Assembly (NCBI GenBank): GCA_958298945.1
Contig: OY282609.1
Span: 27,253,212 to 27,317,211, forward strand
Length of the DNA: 64,000 nucleotides
Reading direction: 5' to 3'
Source of the DNA: Atherix ibis
Taxonomy: Eukaryota; Arthropoda; Insecta; Diptera; Athericidae
The position numbers and the translations under genes were made by a program. Of this stretch, positions 24,301-34,015 are shown one piece after another; position 1 is the stretch's first letter, and every line of letters begins with the position of its first letter. The notes under the pieces were generated by a model that saw only the letters and a program-made list of their open reading frames with translations, did no database searches and had not been told where the DNA came from.

Positions 24301-25884
24301 AATCTTCTCTTGAGGCGATTTTTCCACCTGTCACTTGGTGCCAGGTCCGGACTATAAGGTGGATGCATAAGAACATCCCAACCAAGCCCCGGAACTTCTG
24401 GCGAGTCACTATCGATGTATGCGGCCTGGCGTTGTCCTGATGGAACACAATTCCTCTCCTATTGGCCAAAGCTGGCCGCTTCTGGGTGATTGCTTCTTTC
24501 AGACGGTCCAATTGTTGACAGTATAGGTCTGAATCAAGAGTTCGGCCGTAGGGGAGCAGCTCATAGTAGATGATTCCCTGCCAGTCCCACCAAACACACA
24601 GCAAAACCTTCCTGGCTGTCAATCCTGGCTTGACCACCGTTTGCGCCGGGTGACCGGACCACGACCGTTGTCGCTTGACGTTGTCGTAAGTGACTCACTT
24701 TTCATCACCAGTAACCATCCGCTTCAGAAATGGATCGATATTATTGCGATTCAGCAGCGATTCTCAGATGGAAATTCGGTCCATGAGGTTTTTTGCGATA
24801 ACTCGTGTGGCACCCACACATCGAGCTTCTTTTTGTATCCAGCCTTATTTAAGTGGTTCCAAACGGTTTTTTGTGCAATGTTTAGCTCCTGGGCAATCGA
24901 AACAGTGCTTACGTGACGGTCGGACTCGACGATTTCCATTATTTTATCGACATTTTCGACAATTGGCCTTCCAGAGCGTGGTGCATCTTTGACATCAAAA
25001 TTACCGGAACGGAATCGACGAAACCAAAATTGCGCGTGATTGCCTGTTATAGTATCAGAACCATAAACACTATTCACATTTTCAGTTGCCTGGCTTGCGT
25101 TTTCGCCTTTATCGAAGAAAAACTGTAAAATATGGCGTATTTTCTCTTTGTTGGTGTCCATCTTTGACGCGTGCTAAAAAAATACTGAGTCAAGTAATCA
25201 CAAAACTGTATCAGAACCTTTTTTAGTACGAAATCTTATCTTTCTAACGCCATCTAGTGCAACCCGATCGCACTTTTAAAACGGGAGATACAGGCTCCTA
25301 AAGCCATCTATTGGCAAAATAATGGATTACTTTTTACTACACCATATATATAGACATCTAATCAGTTCTTGAGGATAATCAGTAAAAATGTACTAAAATT
25401 CATAAAAAATTATTTATTGTGCTATTTTCGCTAAATTTCAATTTTATTTGCTAAATTTCTATAGAAAAATGAATTTTTGAAAAATATTCAAAAAAATACC
25501 AACATTTTGTTCGCCTAAAAACTTTACACAAAAATTCTAGTGTTTTTAATTAAATCAGTACACCTCAACGGAAATTAAGTAATCTTCGTTTTTTTTTTTA
25601 AATAATGCCCTTCGAAAAAAGATAGTATTTAAATATTTACTGCCAAGACATAAGCCAGACTTGGTCCTAAATAATCTGTAAGTCGAGTAAAATCGATATT
25701 TTCACTGTAAATAATTAACAAAATCTCGCTTTAATCGTTGGTTTTTTTTTCAATTTTTATTGTGTATATTTTGCTATTATTAGTGACTAAATCCACACTA
25801 ATTTGTCAAAAGAAAATTCACTAATAAGTTGTTTTTTTTTGCTATATTTCACAGATTGTCCAGGATCAGATACCGTTAAATTGA
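3399..25884 (+). CDS. LUBEL: LUBEL / HOIP (RNF31)-like linear ubiquitin E3 ligase, 5' end outside window
   Basis: RBR ubiquitin ligase expected to build Met1-linked (linear) ubiquitin chains in immune and stress signalling. Exons read here: 3399-3503, 3746-4232, 7798-12626, 12695-12961, 16736-17041, 18737-18888, 18986-19354, then either 19738-19906 or 20358-20526, and 25855-25884 (TGA). With one of the alternatives this gives 6714 nt, or 2237 residues, all in phase. The first two exons match the HOIP UBA region ([16 protein letters not shown]). The 12695 exon carries a second helical stretch and the start of RING1 (CELC), completed by the 16736 exon, which also begins the IBR. The 18737 and 18986 exons give RING2 with the ARGGCMHF active site (catalytic Cys codon 18993-18995) and the LDD. 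The upstream part, where the zinc fingers should lie, precedes the window, because position 3398 ends in a splice acceptor. Family assignment is very secure; exon edges are inferred from consensus and phase. Confidence 0.93.
4805..5970. repeat. LUBEL: Degenerate tandem array, period about 54-65 bp
   Basis: About twenty diverged units containing the core TTTTGAGACCTTAGAGAGTA, then a stretch like TTTTATAAACAAAATTGTTT. Core positions 4847, 4903, 4959, 5013, 5069, 5123 and 5188 give spacings of 54-65 bp. It fills one third of the LUBEL intron between exons 3746 and 7798. Confidence 0.75.
5971..7797. other. LUBEL intron, AT-rich
   Basis: Very AT-rich remainder of the 3.6-kb intron after the tandem array. 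No exon, RNA gene or mobile element recognised. Confidence 0.65.
7798..12626 (+). other. LUBEL: LUBEL giant exon: disordered, acidic linker between UBA and RBR
   Basis: A single 4829-nt exon encodes about 1610 residues of low-complexity sequence, rich in Ser, Thr, Glu, Gln and Asn. A strongly acidic block lies at about 10,230-10,480 (runs such as GDEEEDED and [16 protein letters not shown]), and a basic, proline-rich tail at about 12,150-12,480. No folded domain is recognisable. Human HOIP has no comparable insert at this point, so this is an arthropod-type linker. The acceptor is at 7796-7797 (TTTCTAG) and the donor at 12627 (AAG|GTATTT). The next intron is only 68 nt. Confidence 0.88.
12962..14503. 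other. LUBEL intron, unclassified relic sequence
   Basis: From about 13,690 to 14,440 the base composition is more balanced than in neighbouring introns, and short broken frames occur on the minus strand. This suggests an old transposable element, but I cannot place it in a family. The rest is AT-rich. Confidence 0.45.
14504..15848 (-). mobile_element. mariner copy with internal minisatellite
   Basis: The ends are inverted and similar: TTAGTTTGGGGAAA at 14504, and the complement of TTTCCCCAAACTAC ending near 15848. The minus strand encodes broken pieces of a mariner transposase related to the copy at 24103 ([36 protein letters not shown]). Stops and frameshifts are frequent. The 3' part of the element has expanded into 47-bp repeats (14554-14930). 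It sits antisense in the LUBEL intron after exon 12695. Confidence 0.82.
14554..14930. repeat. 47-bp minisatellite inside mariner copy
   Basis: The mark ATTGCC (or close variants) occurs at 14554, 14601, 14641, 14688, 14735, 14782, 14829, 14876 and 14923, which is seven steps of 47 bp and one of 40. The unit resembles the transposase end region of the mariner at 24212-24268, where it occurs once. Confidence 0.88.
15849..16735. other. LUBEL intron, AT-rich
   Basis: Nothing recognised between the mariner end and the acceptor before exon 16736. Confidence 0.6.
17340..18245 (-). mobile_element. Degenerate Tc1/mariner-like transposase, second copy of the DUF4817 type
   Basis: Minus-strand fragments match the element at 1400-2460: [28 protein letters not shown], and an N-terminal piece near 18,150 (FHALLLFYGRHNRPT). 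It is broken by several frameshifts. Its 5' flank runs into three tandem units of about 161 bp. It is antisense in the LUBEL intron between exons 16736 and 18737. Confidence 0.75.
18257..18735. repeat. LUBEL: Three tandem units of about 161 bp ending at a splice acceptor
   Basis: Units start at 18257, 18420 and 18581 with (G/A)AGCACTTTTGAC, then GACGCACGCCATGTGT and ACACTTTCTTAA. The last unit's A/T-rich end leads into the acceptor TTTTTTTTCAG before exon 18737. The array abuts the DUF4817-type transposase remnant and probably derives from its flank. Confidence 0.85.
19355..19737. other. LUBEL: Intron before alternative exon a, with C10 tract
   Basis: Contains C10 at 19653-19662 about 75 nt before the acceptor. 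No gene. Confidence 0.7.
19738..19906 (+). other. LUBEL: LUBEL alternative LDD exon, version a
   Basis: Exon of 169 nt. It completes the Arg codon begun by CG at 19353-19354 and ends in phase 0 (CTCAAG|GTGAGA). It encodes SHYIEYL...DTISIL...LPPRPHG...YKRELLK, the C-terminal part of the LDD that in HOIP reads HYKEYLVSLINAHSLD. It is homologous, without gaps, to the exon at 20358-20526. Confidence 0.85.
20358..20526 (+). other. LUBEL: LUBEL alternative LDD exon, version b
   Basis: Second 169-nt exon with the same acceptor phase (needs two bases from upstream) and the same donor phase (CTAAAG|GTTAGC). It encodes [10 protein letters not shown]...LPERGPW...YRGMCLK. I count 19 identities in 56 positions to version a, with no gap. 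Joining a to b would give a stop after a few codons, so use should be either/or. Confidence 0.85.
20629..20661 (+). other. LUBEL: Possible alternative last exon of LUBEL
   Basis: A C12-T7 tract at 20606-20624 runs straight into GTAG|AAT at 20625-20631, a strong-looking acceptor 102 nt after the donor of exon b. Entered in phase 0 it adds [10 protein letters not shown] and stops at 20659-20661. An AATAAA lies at 20770-20775. The 25855 exon (IVQDQIPLN) resembles the HOIP C-terminus better, so this is only a candidate. Confidence 0.3.
20651..20723 (+). repeat. LUBEL: Long hairpin: 31-nt inverted repeat arms
   Basis: Left arm 20651-20681 and right arm 20693-20723 are complementary except for three adjacent mismatches, sharing AATCTGCGCTTTGCAAAAAA. 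The loop is about 11 nt (AAAACAATTGG). It lies 124 nt after exon b of the alternative LDD pair and overlaps the stop of the possible alternative last exon. Confidence 0.88.
21390..22155 (-). mobile_element. mariner remnant (mori-like transposase fragment)
   Basis: Minus-strand translation includes [39 protein letters not shown] and LHDNAPSHT, typical of mariner. The N-terminal third is missing or decayed, and the C-terminal end breaks near 21,570. It is in the long intron of LUBEL before the last exon, antisense to the gene. Confidence 0.8.
22167..22880 (-). mobile_element. mariner remnant with internal deletion
   Basis: It begins at a TA followed by TTGGGTGGTTCGGAAAG (22167). The minus strand has an intact-looking N-terminal piece ([36 protein letters not shown]), then jumps to catalytic-region pieces (MSVSVWWD-like, INSEVYC). 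The linker between them is lost. The right end is uncertain. It directly follows the mori-like remnant. Confidence 0.72.
22881..24102. other. Last LUBEL intron, unclassified
   Basis: Between two mariner copies. 22,890-23,280 has short open frames on both strands with no recognisable motif, possibly an old element. The rest is AT-rich. Confidence 0.45.
24103..25346 (-). mobile_element. Near full-length but frameshifted mariner
   Basis: 1244 bp, flanked by TA at 24101-24102 and 25347-25348. Terminal inverted repeats: TTAGGTGTTGTAAAAA at the left, and the complement of the right end, TATGGTGTAGTAAAAA. The minus strand begins [19 protein letters not shown] at 25161 and continues with [20 protein letters not shown] and WVPHELSQK. 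It then shifts frame near 24,790 and again before the catalytic block ([31 protein letters not shown]). Inactive as read. It lies antisense in the last LUBEL intron. Confidence 0.9.
25347..25854. other. End of last LUBEL intron
   Basis: AT-rich, no feature before the acceptor ATTTCACAG at 25846-25854. Confidence 0.6.
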
Positions 25885-25925
25885 TTCACGGAAGATAATA
25901 GATGATAGTAGACTCTACTACACTC

Positions 25926-25931
25926 AATAAA
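25926..25931 (+). terminator. LUBEL: LUBEL poly(A) signal
   Basis: AATAAA 41 nt after the TGA of the last exon; a second one lies about 40 nt later. Confidence 0.65.
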
Positions 25932-26002
25932 TATTAAATCATAAATCATAGACTGCGAGGACGAAAAATAAACGTTTGTGTTTTACGTTGATTTGTCTTT
26001 CT

Positions 26003-26008
26003 TTTATT
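26003..26008 (-). terminator. Poly(A) signal of the RPP21/RMP24-like gene
   Basis: TTTATT on the plus strand is AATAAA for this gene, 124 nt past its stop. With the LUBEL signal at 25926 it makes the two 3' ends nearly touch. Confidence 0.5.
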
Positions 26009-26132
26009 ATTTCGAAATTTAAGATAAGATTTTACTCTATTTACAAAAAAATTATTATTTTTATGTTGTTATTATTCTTAGTGTAATATGAAAAATTAAA
26101 AAGTAGAAACAACAAGTACACTTTAATGGAAA

Positions 26133-27208
26133 TCATACCAGCGTAATAAATTTTTTTAATTTATCGTTTGCTGATGCATTTTTAATTTCATTGCCCTTTT
26201 TTAGCATATTTGCTAATTGTACGAGTCTGTTCGCCTTTTGTGAGATTGAAATGGTATCGGCATTTTTCTGTTTTCTACTTTTGAACGTTGGTTTACTTTT
26301 TCCTGATATCTTTAGTATTTCGGTTGAAGTTTTTGTAGTTGGAAGATTGCCATTTTTCGATATGAGTTTTCCTATGTTCACAGTCTTTTTCGATATGGGC
26401 ACAGATATATTTGATGCTGTTTTTTCTTCAAATTTTTCAGCATTCACTTTATGCGTCGTCGTTGGTGCAGGTACTTGTGGTATTTTCGTATTTATTTTCT
26501 TTTTTACTACATTTGTTAAACTTGGATGTAGGCTCTTAATTACGCTCATGTTTAAACCTGCAGTTTTATCCTTCCTCTTTTTCTTCTTTTTAGCAATTTT
26601 TGTTTCTGTAGAAATTTCTTCCTTTTGCGTCATATTTAACTTCTCTTCTCTCGACTTTTTCTTTTTCTTTCGTGGATTCTGTAGTGGAATTTTCGTTTTG
26701 TTTTCACACAATTTACAAGTTAACACCTTAAATAGTTTAAAAAAAAGGTAAGCATTTTAATATTTTCAATACTAAACTCGGTGTGAATCTACGTACAGCC
26801 ATTGGGAAGATCCTCTTCTCATACCATTTGGCGCGAACTTTTTGCTTCTTCGTTAAGGCTTTGCCCTGCCGTAGGGCTTCAACACATTTCATTGATTTTT
26901 TCGATCTCACCTTTGGCGGTATTGTCTGCATTTTAAAATTCCCATCTTGCCAACTGCACGCACAATGCTGACAAGTTTTTGAAGGCACAAATTTATTCGC
27001 AACCAAAGGACCGTAGTCTTTAGCAACCGAACGCAAATTTGATCTGAAAAAATATTCACAATTATTGCATAACAACGCTTTTGTACTATTTTCAGTATAT
27101 TGGTACAAACTGATAATGAAATTTTAACAATTTCTTTGTATGGTTCTCTGCGAAAAACAAATTTACTGCCGACGATAAGAACTTTAGCCGATTTGCCTCT
27201 TCTTCCAT
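26133..27208 (-). CDS. RPP21/RMP24 (C18orf21)-like RNase P/MRP protein
   Basis: Three exons: 27208-27111, 27043-26797 and 26726-26133 (312 residues). It starts MEEEANRLKFLSSAVNLFF. Exon 1 has a helical N-terminus ending FHYQ, which joins in phase to SNLRSVAKDYGP. A zinc-ribbon-type pair follows: CQHC-x-C in exon 2 and CKLC at the start of exon 3. The remaining 190 residues are lysine-rich, with KKKKK clusters. This order (helix, CxxC, basic stretch, CxxC, basic tail) is that of RPP21 and of C18orf21/RMP24, the RNase MRP-linked relative. I infer nucleolar RNA binding. The donor after PMA (GTACGT at 26796-26791) was preferred because the alternative leaves an intron of only 46 nt. The gene ends tail-to-tail with LUBEL, the stops lying 248 nt apart. 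Confidence 0.72.
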
Positions 27209-27808
27209 TCTAACAAAATATATCAAAACACAAACTTGACAGTTCCTCACGTGCGCTTGTGGTGAATTTCCGTCTGTAATAAAACTGTCAAAATTAATCG
27301 AATGTGGAATTTAATAAAAATCACATTTCCTATTTGAAAATAGTTACCGATAATTTATGTGTTATGTAATTTGTTTTTATAAAATTTGAAAAAGTATAAA
27401 ATTTGACATTTTTTAATGTCGGTGTTTTGTCGTAAGGCTGTGGTAAGTTTTTCTTATGAATGAAGTTAGCCATTTATTTTATGGAAATTTGACAATTGCC
27501 GTTTCTTACAGGAGAGTAATTTTGATTGATAAATTTTTTCAGTCTGTTTTACTAAATAAACTTTTTAATAAAAATTCATTTGAAAATCTAGAAATATTTA
27601 CCAGCAAGTAACCGAAATTACAATTACAAAAAGAAATCCCACAGACAAATTAACTACCCTCACAAAGTCAATACCAAATCTAAGCTCATAAAAAACTCAT
27701 AATGACCAATTAAAAAAATTAACTATTATACTAATAGATACATTTCAATTTATTAATAATAGTATTGCCACTAATAAAGGCTCAATGATAAAAATTTTAA
27801 AGCACAAA
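27209..27808. other. Intergenic, RPP21/RMP24-like gene upstream region
   Basis: 600 bp that must hold the promoter of the RPP21-like gene and the 3' UTR of Cog4. No core promoter element could be assigned. Confidence 0.55.
27749..27754 (-). terminator. Cog4: Cog4 poly(A) signal
   Basis: AATAAA on the minus strand, 54 nt after the stop codon. Confidence 0.6.
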
Positions 27809-30558
27809 TTAAATTTTTAGTCGTTTTATATCGTCCATTCGAAAGTCGGTCCTAAAAAAATATACAAAATTCATGACAACATTCAATTATGAATAAAATA
27901 TTTTCGAAAGAATATACCTCAACGATAAAATTATTCTCACTTCACTGGGTGTTATACGCCACGCTGGCATATCATTACTTTCATTTGGATTCCAATAATC
28001 TGATAGTTCAGCGACTTTTTCCAAATTCAATATCGTTGCAATTTGTGTTAATCGTGCCATTTTATCTCTAACTGACCAAGATGTTGCCCCTGTGAGGTAG
28101 CTGCCAATTGCACGAACTTCTTGATCCAAAATAAGACCGCCCAACTGCAACATGCCAATGGAATTTGATAAAGCTTTGTTAAAAAAATATATATTTTCTA
28201 CAAATCATACCCGATTAAATGTGGTTTTTTTAATAACCCTTTCTAGTCGAGAAGTTACTTCAGTGGCTAAAACACTTACAAGTGCATCATAATTCCGAGC
28301 ACTCAGTACACTCTTGAATGAACTGAGTAAACCATCAATTTGTACAATTAACATTTGCGCAAAAGTTTCCCCCGCTTCATAAATGGCAAGCTCTTCCTGG
28401 AATTTAACCATTACTTATTTTTTATTTTCTATTGATTATACTTCAAAATAAATACGAACCTCTGTTAACGTGTGATTGTATGTGAGAAATTGGTTAATCC
28501 AAGAATTTAGTCTTGGTTTAATGGCACTGGACCGTAATTGTTGCATTCCAAATTCGACAACAGCCTTCATTGAATCTTTAACTGATTTTAATTCAGACAT
28601 ACAACTTTCTAGCATATCGGTTTCACGTTGAGCCAGTCCAGGCAAGGCTGCGTGTATTTCTTCACTCATAGTTACCAATAAAGTTTCAATAAATTCAGTT
28701 GATATGTCGGCATTATTCAACTGTACAAGAAAGTGTGCCCGAGCTTGTTCGGTATCGCTAGTTTGTAGCTTTCCTTGTTGAAGAGAACTTTGAATAGCAC
28801 TGTAAGCCTGTGCCAAATCAATATACCCTGAAGGATAGCCAGCTTTAAGAGGACCCCGCAGCGCATTCACAAAATCACCTTCAAAACAGGTTGCTGCATT
28901 GTTTATAACAGCGCAGATACCATTCATTGATTGTGTAGTTATTGCACGTCTAAAATAAAGAAAAATTTAAAAAAATTCCCTTAGACTTTTATTTTATATT
29001 TTCCATGAGTTCACCTTATCGATTTTCGAATAATAAAAAAGACATCGTCAACCATACTCGAGCACTGTTGTCCTGTTTCGTATGTATCTAAAGCAATAGC
29101 TTTAAGAACACTCTCCTCCATAAAGTATCTTTTAAAATAATTTTTATAAATATTTATTTTAAAAATAAAACGTTAAAATTGTACCTTTCAAATAGTAAAT
29201 AAGTTCCTAATAATTCTTGCATTTGTCTACTTAAATCTGATTTAGTAATCAATTCTTCAGACCGTTTAAGTTTCTTTTTTTTCCCTTCCTCTTCTAAGGA
29301 GCTTGACTCAATATCGCTCTGCCAAGTAGAAAATATTTCTTAACAAATCGTTTTACCTTTTAAGATTCATCAAATTTACAATTAATCTTCGCCGCATAAA
29401 TCTAAAATACAATTCCACACGAGAATGCATTATTGTTATTTCAGCAATCAGCGCATCCAGATCTTTTGGATTCAGTTTGTCGATAGAGCCACCAGATGGT
29501 TTTCGAAAGTGGCCCATCGTTTGTGTAGTACTCCCACCACTTTTAATATAGTCATTGATCTGTGCTACCCTCTTATTAATTTGACGATTTTTGTTGAATT
29601 CGAGTATCAAGTGTTTAATTTCTTTGTCGCATTCTCGCTGAAGTATCTCAAACATGAGGATAAGATAACCATTTCCATAGCATGCCTCAATTATTGGTTG
29701 ATTTACTTCTAGGACTCTGGCGAAATTTTCCATTAAGGTAGTTAGTGTATCGGCAAATGCAACTGCAACCCGTTTCTCTGCCTTAGCTACATCCATGGAT
29801 AATCGTATTTCCTTTTGGGATTTTATATCAAGCTTCTGACATATGTACTGGGAGAACTTCTTAATTCCGTCTTCGTACATGCCCAGTAATGGATAAATTT
29901 TAAAGAATCTCTCCACAGATGCGAGATCATCTTTACGAACAGCTTCATCGAATTTTTGCGAAATCAGCTCACGCATTTTTGTGGTCGCTTCTTCTAAAGT
30001 GTGAAGGGCTTTGCTAACTGAAGTTACTGAACCAGTCACATCATCAGCCGTACGCTGGAGTAGATTCTGATCCATCGACAAGTAACGACTTACATGGGCT
30101 GCCCCTTTTTCAAAGTCCTCCTCCCGAATCGCAGCCATGACTCCTTGGCTACATAGCTGCAAATCAATCAAATCATGCACCCTTTGCTGACACTCCGATA
30201 CCCGACTTCGTGCCTCATCCAACCGGCGAACTTTCGCACTCACACTCTCCGCTAATTGCGCTGTATGCGCAACCATTTCCGAAATTTTCTTCGAATCACT
30301 TTCCATAACAGCCAAATTACCCAATGCTCGCCCAATTCCCGACATTTTTGCTTCGATATGGCATTGCCGCGATAATATGGTATCTAAACGTTCATCCACT
30401 TCATTCTTTTTTCATAAAAATAAATAAATTAACGGCTCTATTATTTTCGATATAACACATTCGTTTACCTCCTTTTCAGATAATAGAGCACAAATTCGTT
30501 CAATTCCTTCATTAGTTGCAAGATCCTCCTCCTTTATTAATGATTTCACATCTATCAT
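27809..30558 (-). CDS. Cog4: Conserved oligomeric Golgi complex subunit 4
   Basis: Complete eight-exon gene: 30558-30469, 30405-29357, 29316-29185, 29128-29015, 28949-28460, 28396-28211, 28144-27918, 27851-27809 (TAA). It gives 776 residues against about 785 in human COG4. The start [19 protein letters not shown] is followed by the coiled-coil N-terminal half ([34 protein letters not shown]). The middle segment reads DEEKWI-free helical bundle sequence such as [11 protein letters not shown], and the C-terminal E-domain ends [14 protein letters not shown], close to the human ending. The protein is a lobe-A subunit of the COG tether for retrograde vesicles at the Golgi. All exon joins keep phase, and no frameshift or odd residue was seen. 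The stop lies 600 bp downstream of the RPP21-like gene's start, on the same strand. Confidence 0.95.
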
Positions 30559-33129
30559 TATGTTCAAAATTATATGTTTACCGATCGAATTAAATCTTAC
30601 GAAAAATACTTGTTAACAACTAATTACATCCGATTTGTTTTGTACTGTCGAGCTGTCATTTTAAAACGTCATCTACAACAATAACCGCACTGCCAGATGG
30701 ACGAAATCTCAACTGACACAGACGGGCGAAATTTTCAAATTCAAAATTTTTTATTTTTTCAAATTCCTAGCTGTAATTTTCTTTCTATATATTATTTGAG
30801 AAATAATAATTACTAAACAATCAATTTTATACCCAATTCAATTAAATTCATTAAAATCAAAAAATTTTACTAATATAATAATTTCCTATTAAATTTTGAT
30901 ATTTTTTCTTGATTCAATTCACCACTAATTTTTTATCAAACTAAGCAAAATCGACCACCCCTAAATATTCTATGACTTTTTGTACTTGGTTTTTCTAGCC
31001 GTTTTGATGATTTTTCTATAAAATAGATATTTTGATTTTTTTACTAAATAACACTAAAAAACTATAATTTTCTGATGAAAATATTCTATATATAATAATT
31101 GTTTTAAATACTTGGCAGACAATCTAAAATTCAGATTTTTCACAATTTCGCAAAACAAATCAGTGTTTTTCTTATAATATCCTTTTTTTATTAAATAAAT
31201 ATCTATAAAGCATAAAATATCAAATAATAATATGTATCATTTATCATAAATAATTTAATAAATATATCTTAGAGCTGTTTGATTTGTGGATATATTCACA
31301 AATTTTTTTTTTTTCAAATCACAAATATGATTTAGCATTTACATATATTCATAAATAAAATAATAATATATGATGGCATATAATAATTGAATAGTCGAAT
31401 ATAGGGTTAAAAATAAATAAATTTAAAAAAATGGTAATGCAGTTCGCATTAAGTTGGAACGTAATTTTCGAAATACACTTTTTGAAATTACATCGGCCAG
31501 TATCCGATTTGACAGTTACGGTGAAACAATAAATATCAGCTATTTTGGCAACGAACGAAAAATGTAAATATTAGAAAATATCTATTTTTCAATAGAATAA
31601 TAACTAAAGCTTAAGAAAATAACATGAAAACACTGTAAGATACGGAGAAAAATATATCTTTATTTGTTAATCCCATACAAGCATTGTGTAATTTTTTTTC
31701 GATGGTGTCAAGAGCGTGCCTTTTATACGATTGCAAAAAATTATATTTATGATATAAAATAAATTGTTTAATGCTTTCTATATTATTTTCAATTTCATGC
31801 AATTATTTATTTATCGACAATTATAATTTTAAAGAAGCAATATTAAAAGAAAATAAGATTGATATTTTGGATTGTTTTTCCGCTATCAAATTTGATATAC
31901 ATTTATTTAATATTTAAACCCATTGAGTTATTGTGTAAAATTAATTATTTATTTTAAATTATTCGATAGTCTTTGTTTTCATTTCTTTTATATAATTTTG
32001 CCTATAATCAAACGTAAAATTTGTGAATTTATGAACATTGTTAAATTACTGCATTCGAAAATCAAACCACTGGTGGGAAAATATTTACTATTAAAATAAA
32101 GTATTTTTTTTTATATTCAAACGAAATATTTCAAAATTATAATTTAACAAAACACAACTCTTCTGAAAACGTTCATATTTTTAACACCATTGAGTTGAAT
32201 ATAACTATTCAACTAACTTATTTAAAACTTATTAATATAAACAAAAACAAAAATAATAAAAAAGTTACTTTATTTAAATAATAAATATTTATGGAACTTT
32301 TGCAAAACTCTTTTAGGTAAGTTACATTCAATTTTCTATAATTACTGCTCCTTTGTTAATATCTTGATAAGACTCGATCAAATCATGTGCATGAAATCGT
32401 TTGTCTAAATAAGAATATTCTCTGAGTTAACAGCAAATAAAAAAAGGTGAAATTATGCGTTACCGAGGACTTATAATAGACAAACGGTTAACGAGTATGT
32501 GCAAATAAAAAAAAAAGTGAACTTAAAGGACAATACAAACAATTAGTACGACTCCTAAACAATATTAGATCAAAACTAATAATAAATAGCAAATTATTAC
32601 TGTGCAACATGGTCCTGAAACCGATATATTGACATACGAACTCGAAATTTGGGATTCGACTAAACAGTCTTATTCTCATCGAAAACAGCCTTACAACGCC
32701 AGATTCTTAGAAAAATTGTCAATGCTTCCAATTATATTCCATTCGTTCGTGTCACCCCTCATGAATATAAAATTTATTCATTATATGAAAAATCAATTCT
32801 ATTATAAAAGTAAATACTTACTCAGCAAAATTTAAATGACATTATAATACGTTGCTGAGTACCATTTATAAGATCTTCTTCGCTATCTTATTAAACAGGA
32901 TAATCTCATTTGCCAGAAAAATTATTGGCCTATACCAACAAGGGCTTTACTGCAGTGAAATCAGCAACAGATCAGATTTTCTCTCTGCGGTAGTCGATGG
33001 AAAAATCTTCTTTCTGCGGTAGTCGGGTAAAATTTTATACATCCGCGAGAGAATTTTGCATCACAGAAAAGCTGATTCAACTGACTAGGCTGATACCATA
33101 ATTAGTGTGAGAGAAAGAGTAAAAGCAGT
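30559..33129. other. Intergenic region upstream of Cog4
   Basis: AT-rich. A more balanced patch at about 32,600-32,770 is open on the plus strand for 77 codons (QHGPETDILTYELEIWDS), but has no splice context or recognised homology. Otherwise I see nothing. Confidence 0.5.
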
Positions 33130-33770
33130 CGAATCACTTTCAGAGGTATTTATCAGCCACAATAGTTTCCGACAAGCGTTCCCTTTAACCTGTCGCTGGA
33201 ATGTTGACCATGACTCAGTTTTTAGCATACGCCCATGATATCGACATTATGTGTCAATCAAAAAGAGCTTTACGAGGGGTTTTCATCAACATTGAGGCGG
33301 CACCTAAAAATCTTGAGCTGCACATAAATGAAGGCAAAACAAAGAACATGCTGGCAGGTTCCGCATCGAAGACAAGACAAATTACCACTAGGCATATACA
33401 GATAGGGAGTTATAGCTTTGAGAAAGTTGAATCATTCTCCTATTTGAGGTCAAGGGTCGTGTATACAGCTGTACAAGAGACTAGTCTTGGCAGTCCAAAT
33501 GTATTCTTCGGAAACTTGTGTTCATAGCAAAAACCATCGCGAATTCTTTTCAGCGTTCGAGAGGAATAAGCTCCAGAATTGTTCATTCTCATGCCCCCTA
33601 CATGAGGATGAACGATTCTGGAGCCTATTTAACGACGTGATCCTGGAGCACTAGCGCGACAACCCAATTGTGGATGAAATTTAGCTCAATCCTACGGTGG
33701 GCCTAACACGATCCGTATCTTTCCTAACGGGAAACTTTGGAGTGCCACCATTTTGTAGAAATGTATATTT
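33130..33770 (+). mobile_element. Non-LTR retrotransposon reverse-transcriptase fragment
   Basis: Plus strand at 33201-33527 encodes QFLAYAHDIDIM, KNLELHINEGKTKNML, RHIQIGSYSFEKVESFSYL, a LINE reverse-transcriptase palm and thumb. The catalytic YADD reads YAHD. Downstream about 230 bp continue in broken frames (IVHSHAPYMRMNDSGAYL). No 5' part was found. It is in the Cog4 upstream intergenic region and is the only element in the window whose coding strand is plus. Confidence 0.78.
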
Positions 33771-34015
33771 ACCGAAGTACGTTTCTATTTTCAATCTGAA
33801 ATAAAACAGATTCAATGCTATGGCGAAATAAAACAAAAGAAATAATTTACAGTGTTGTGAAATACTTTGGTTTGAGCTTTAATGTTTACTGTATGTCGGT
33901 TTAAAAAGGAATGAATCTTATTCAAAATGTCAAGTCTAAAGAAGTACTAAATTCTATGTGTGTGAGCGCAAATTAAGAACAATGTTTCATCTACATTCCA
34001 CACATTTATCATGTA

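Noticed and set aside
26191..26751. Plus-strand 186-codon hydrophobic open frame rich in Phe
   Set aside because: It is the antisense of the lysine-rich tail of the RPP21-like protein (AAA/AAG read as TTT/CTT).
26727..26772. 46-nt intron in the RPP21-like gene (donor TTA|GTATTG)
   Set aside because: It keeps the frame, but is too short for a usual fly intron; the GTACGT donor gives a 70-nt intron and a better CxxC context.
32602..32835. Open frame of 77 codons with balanced composition
   Set aside because: No motif, splice partner or homology that I recognise; kept only as a note on the intergenic region.
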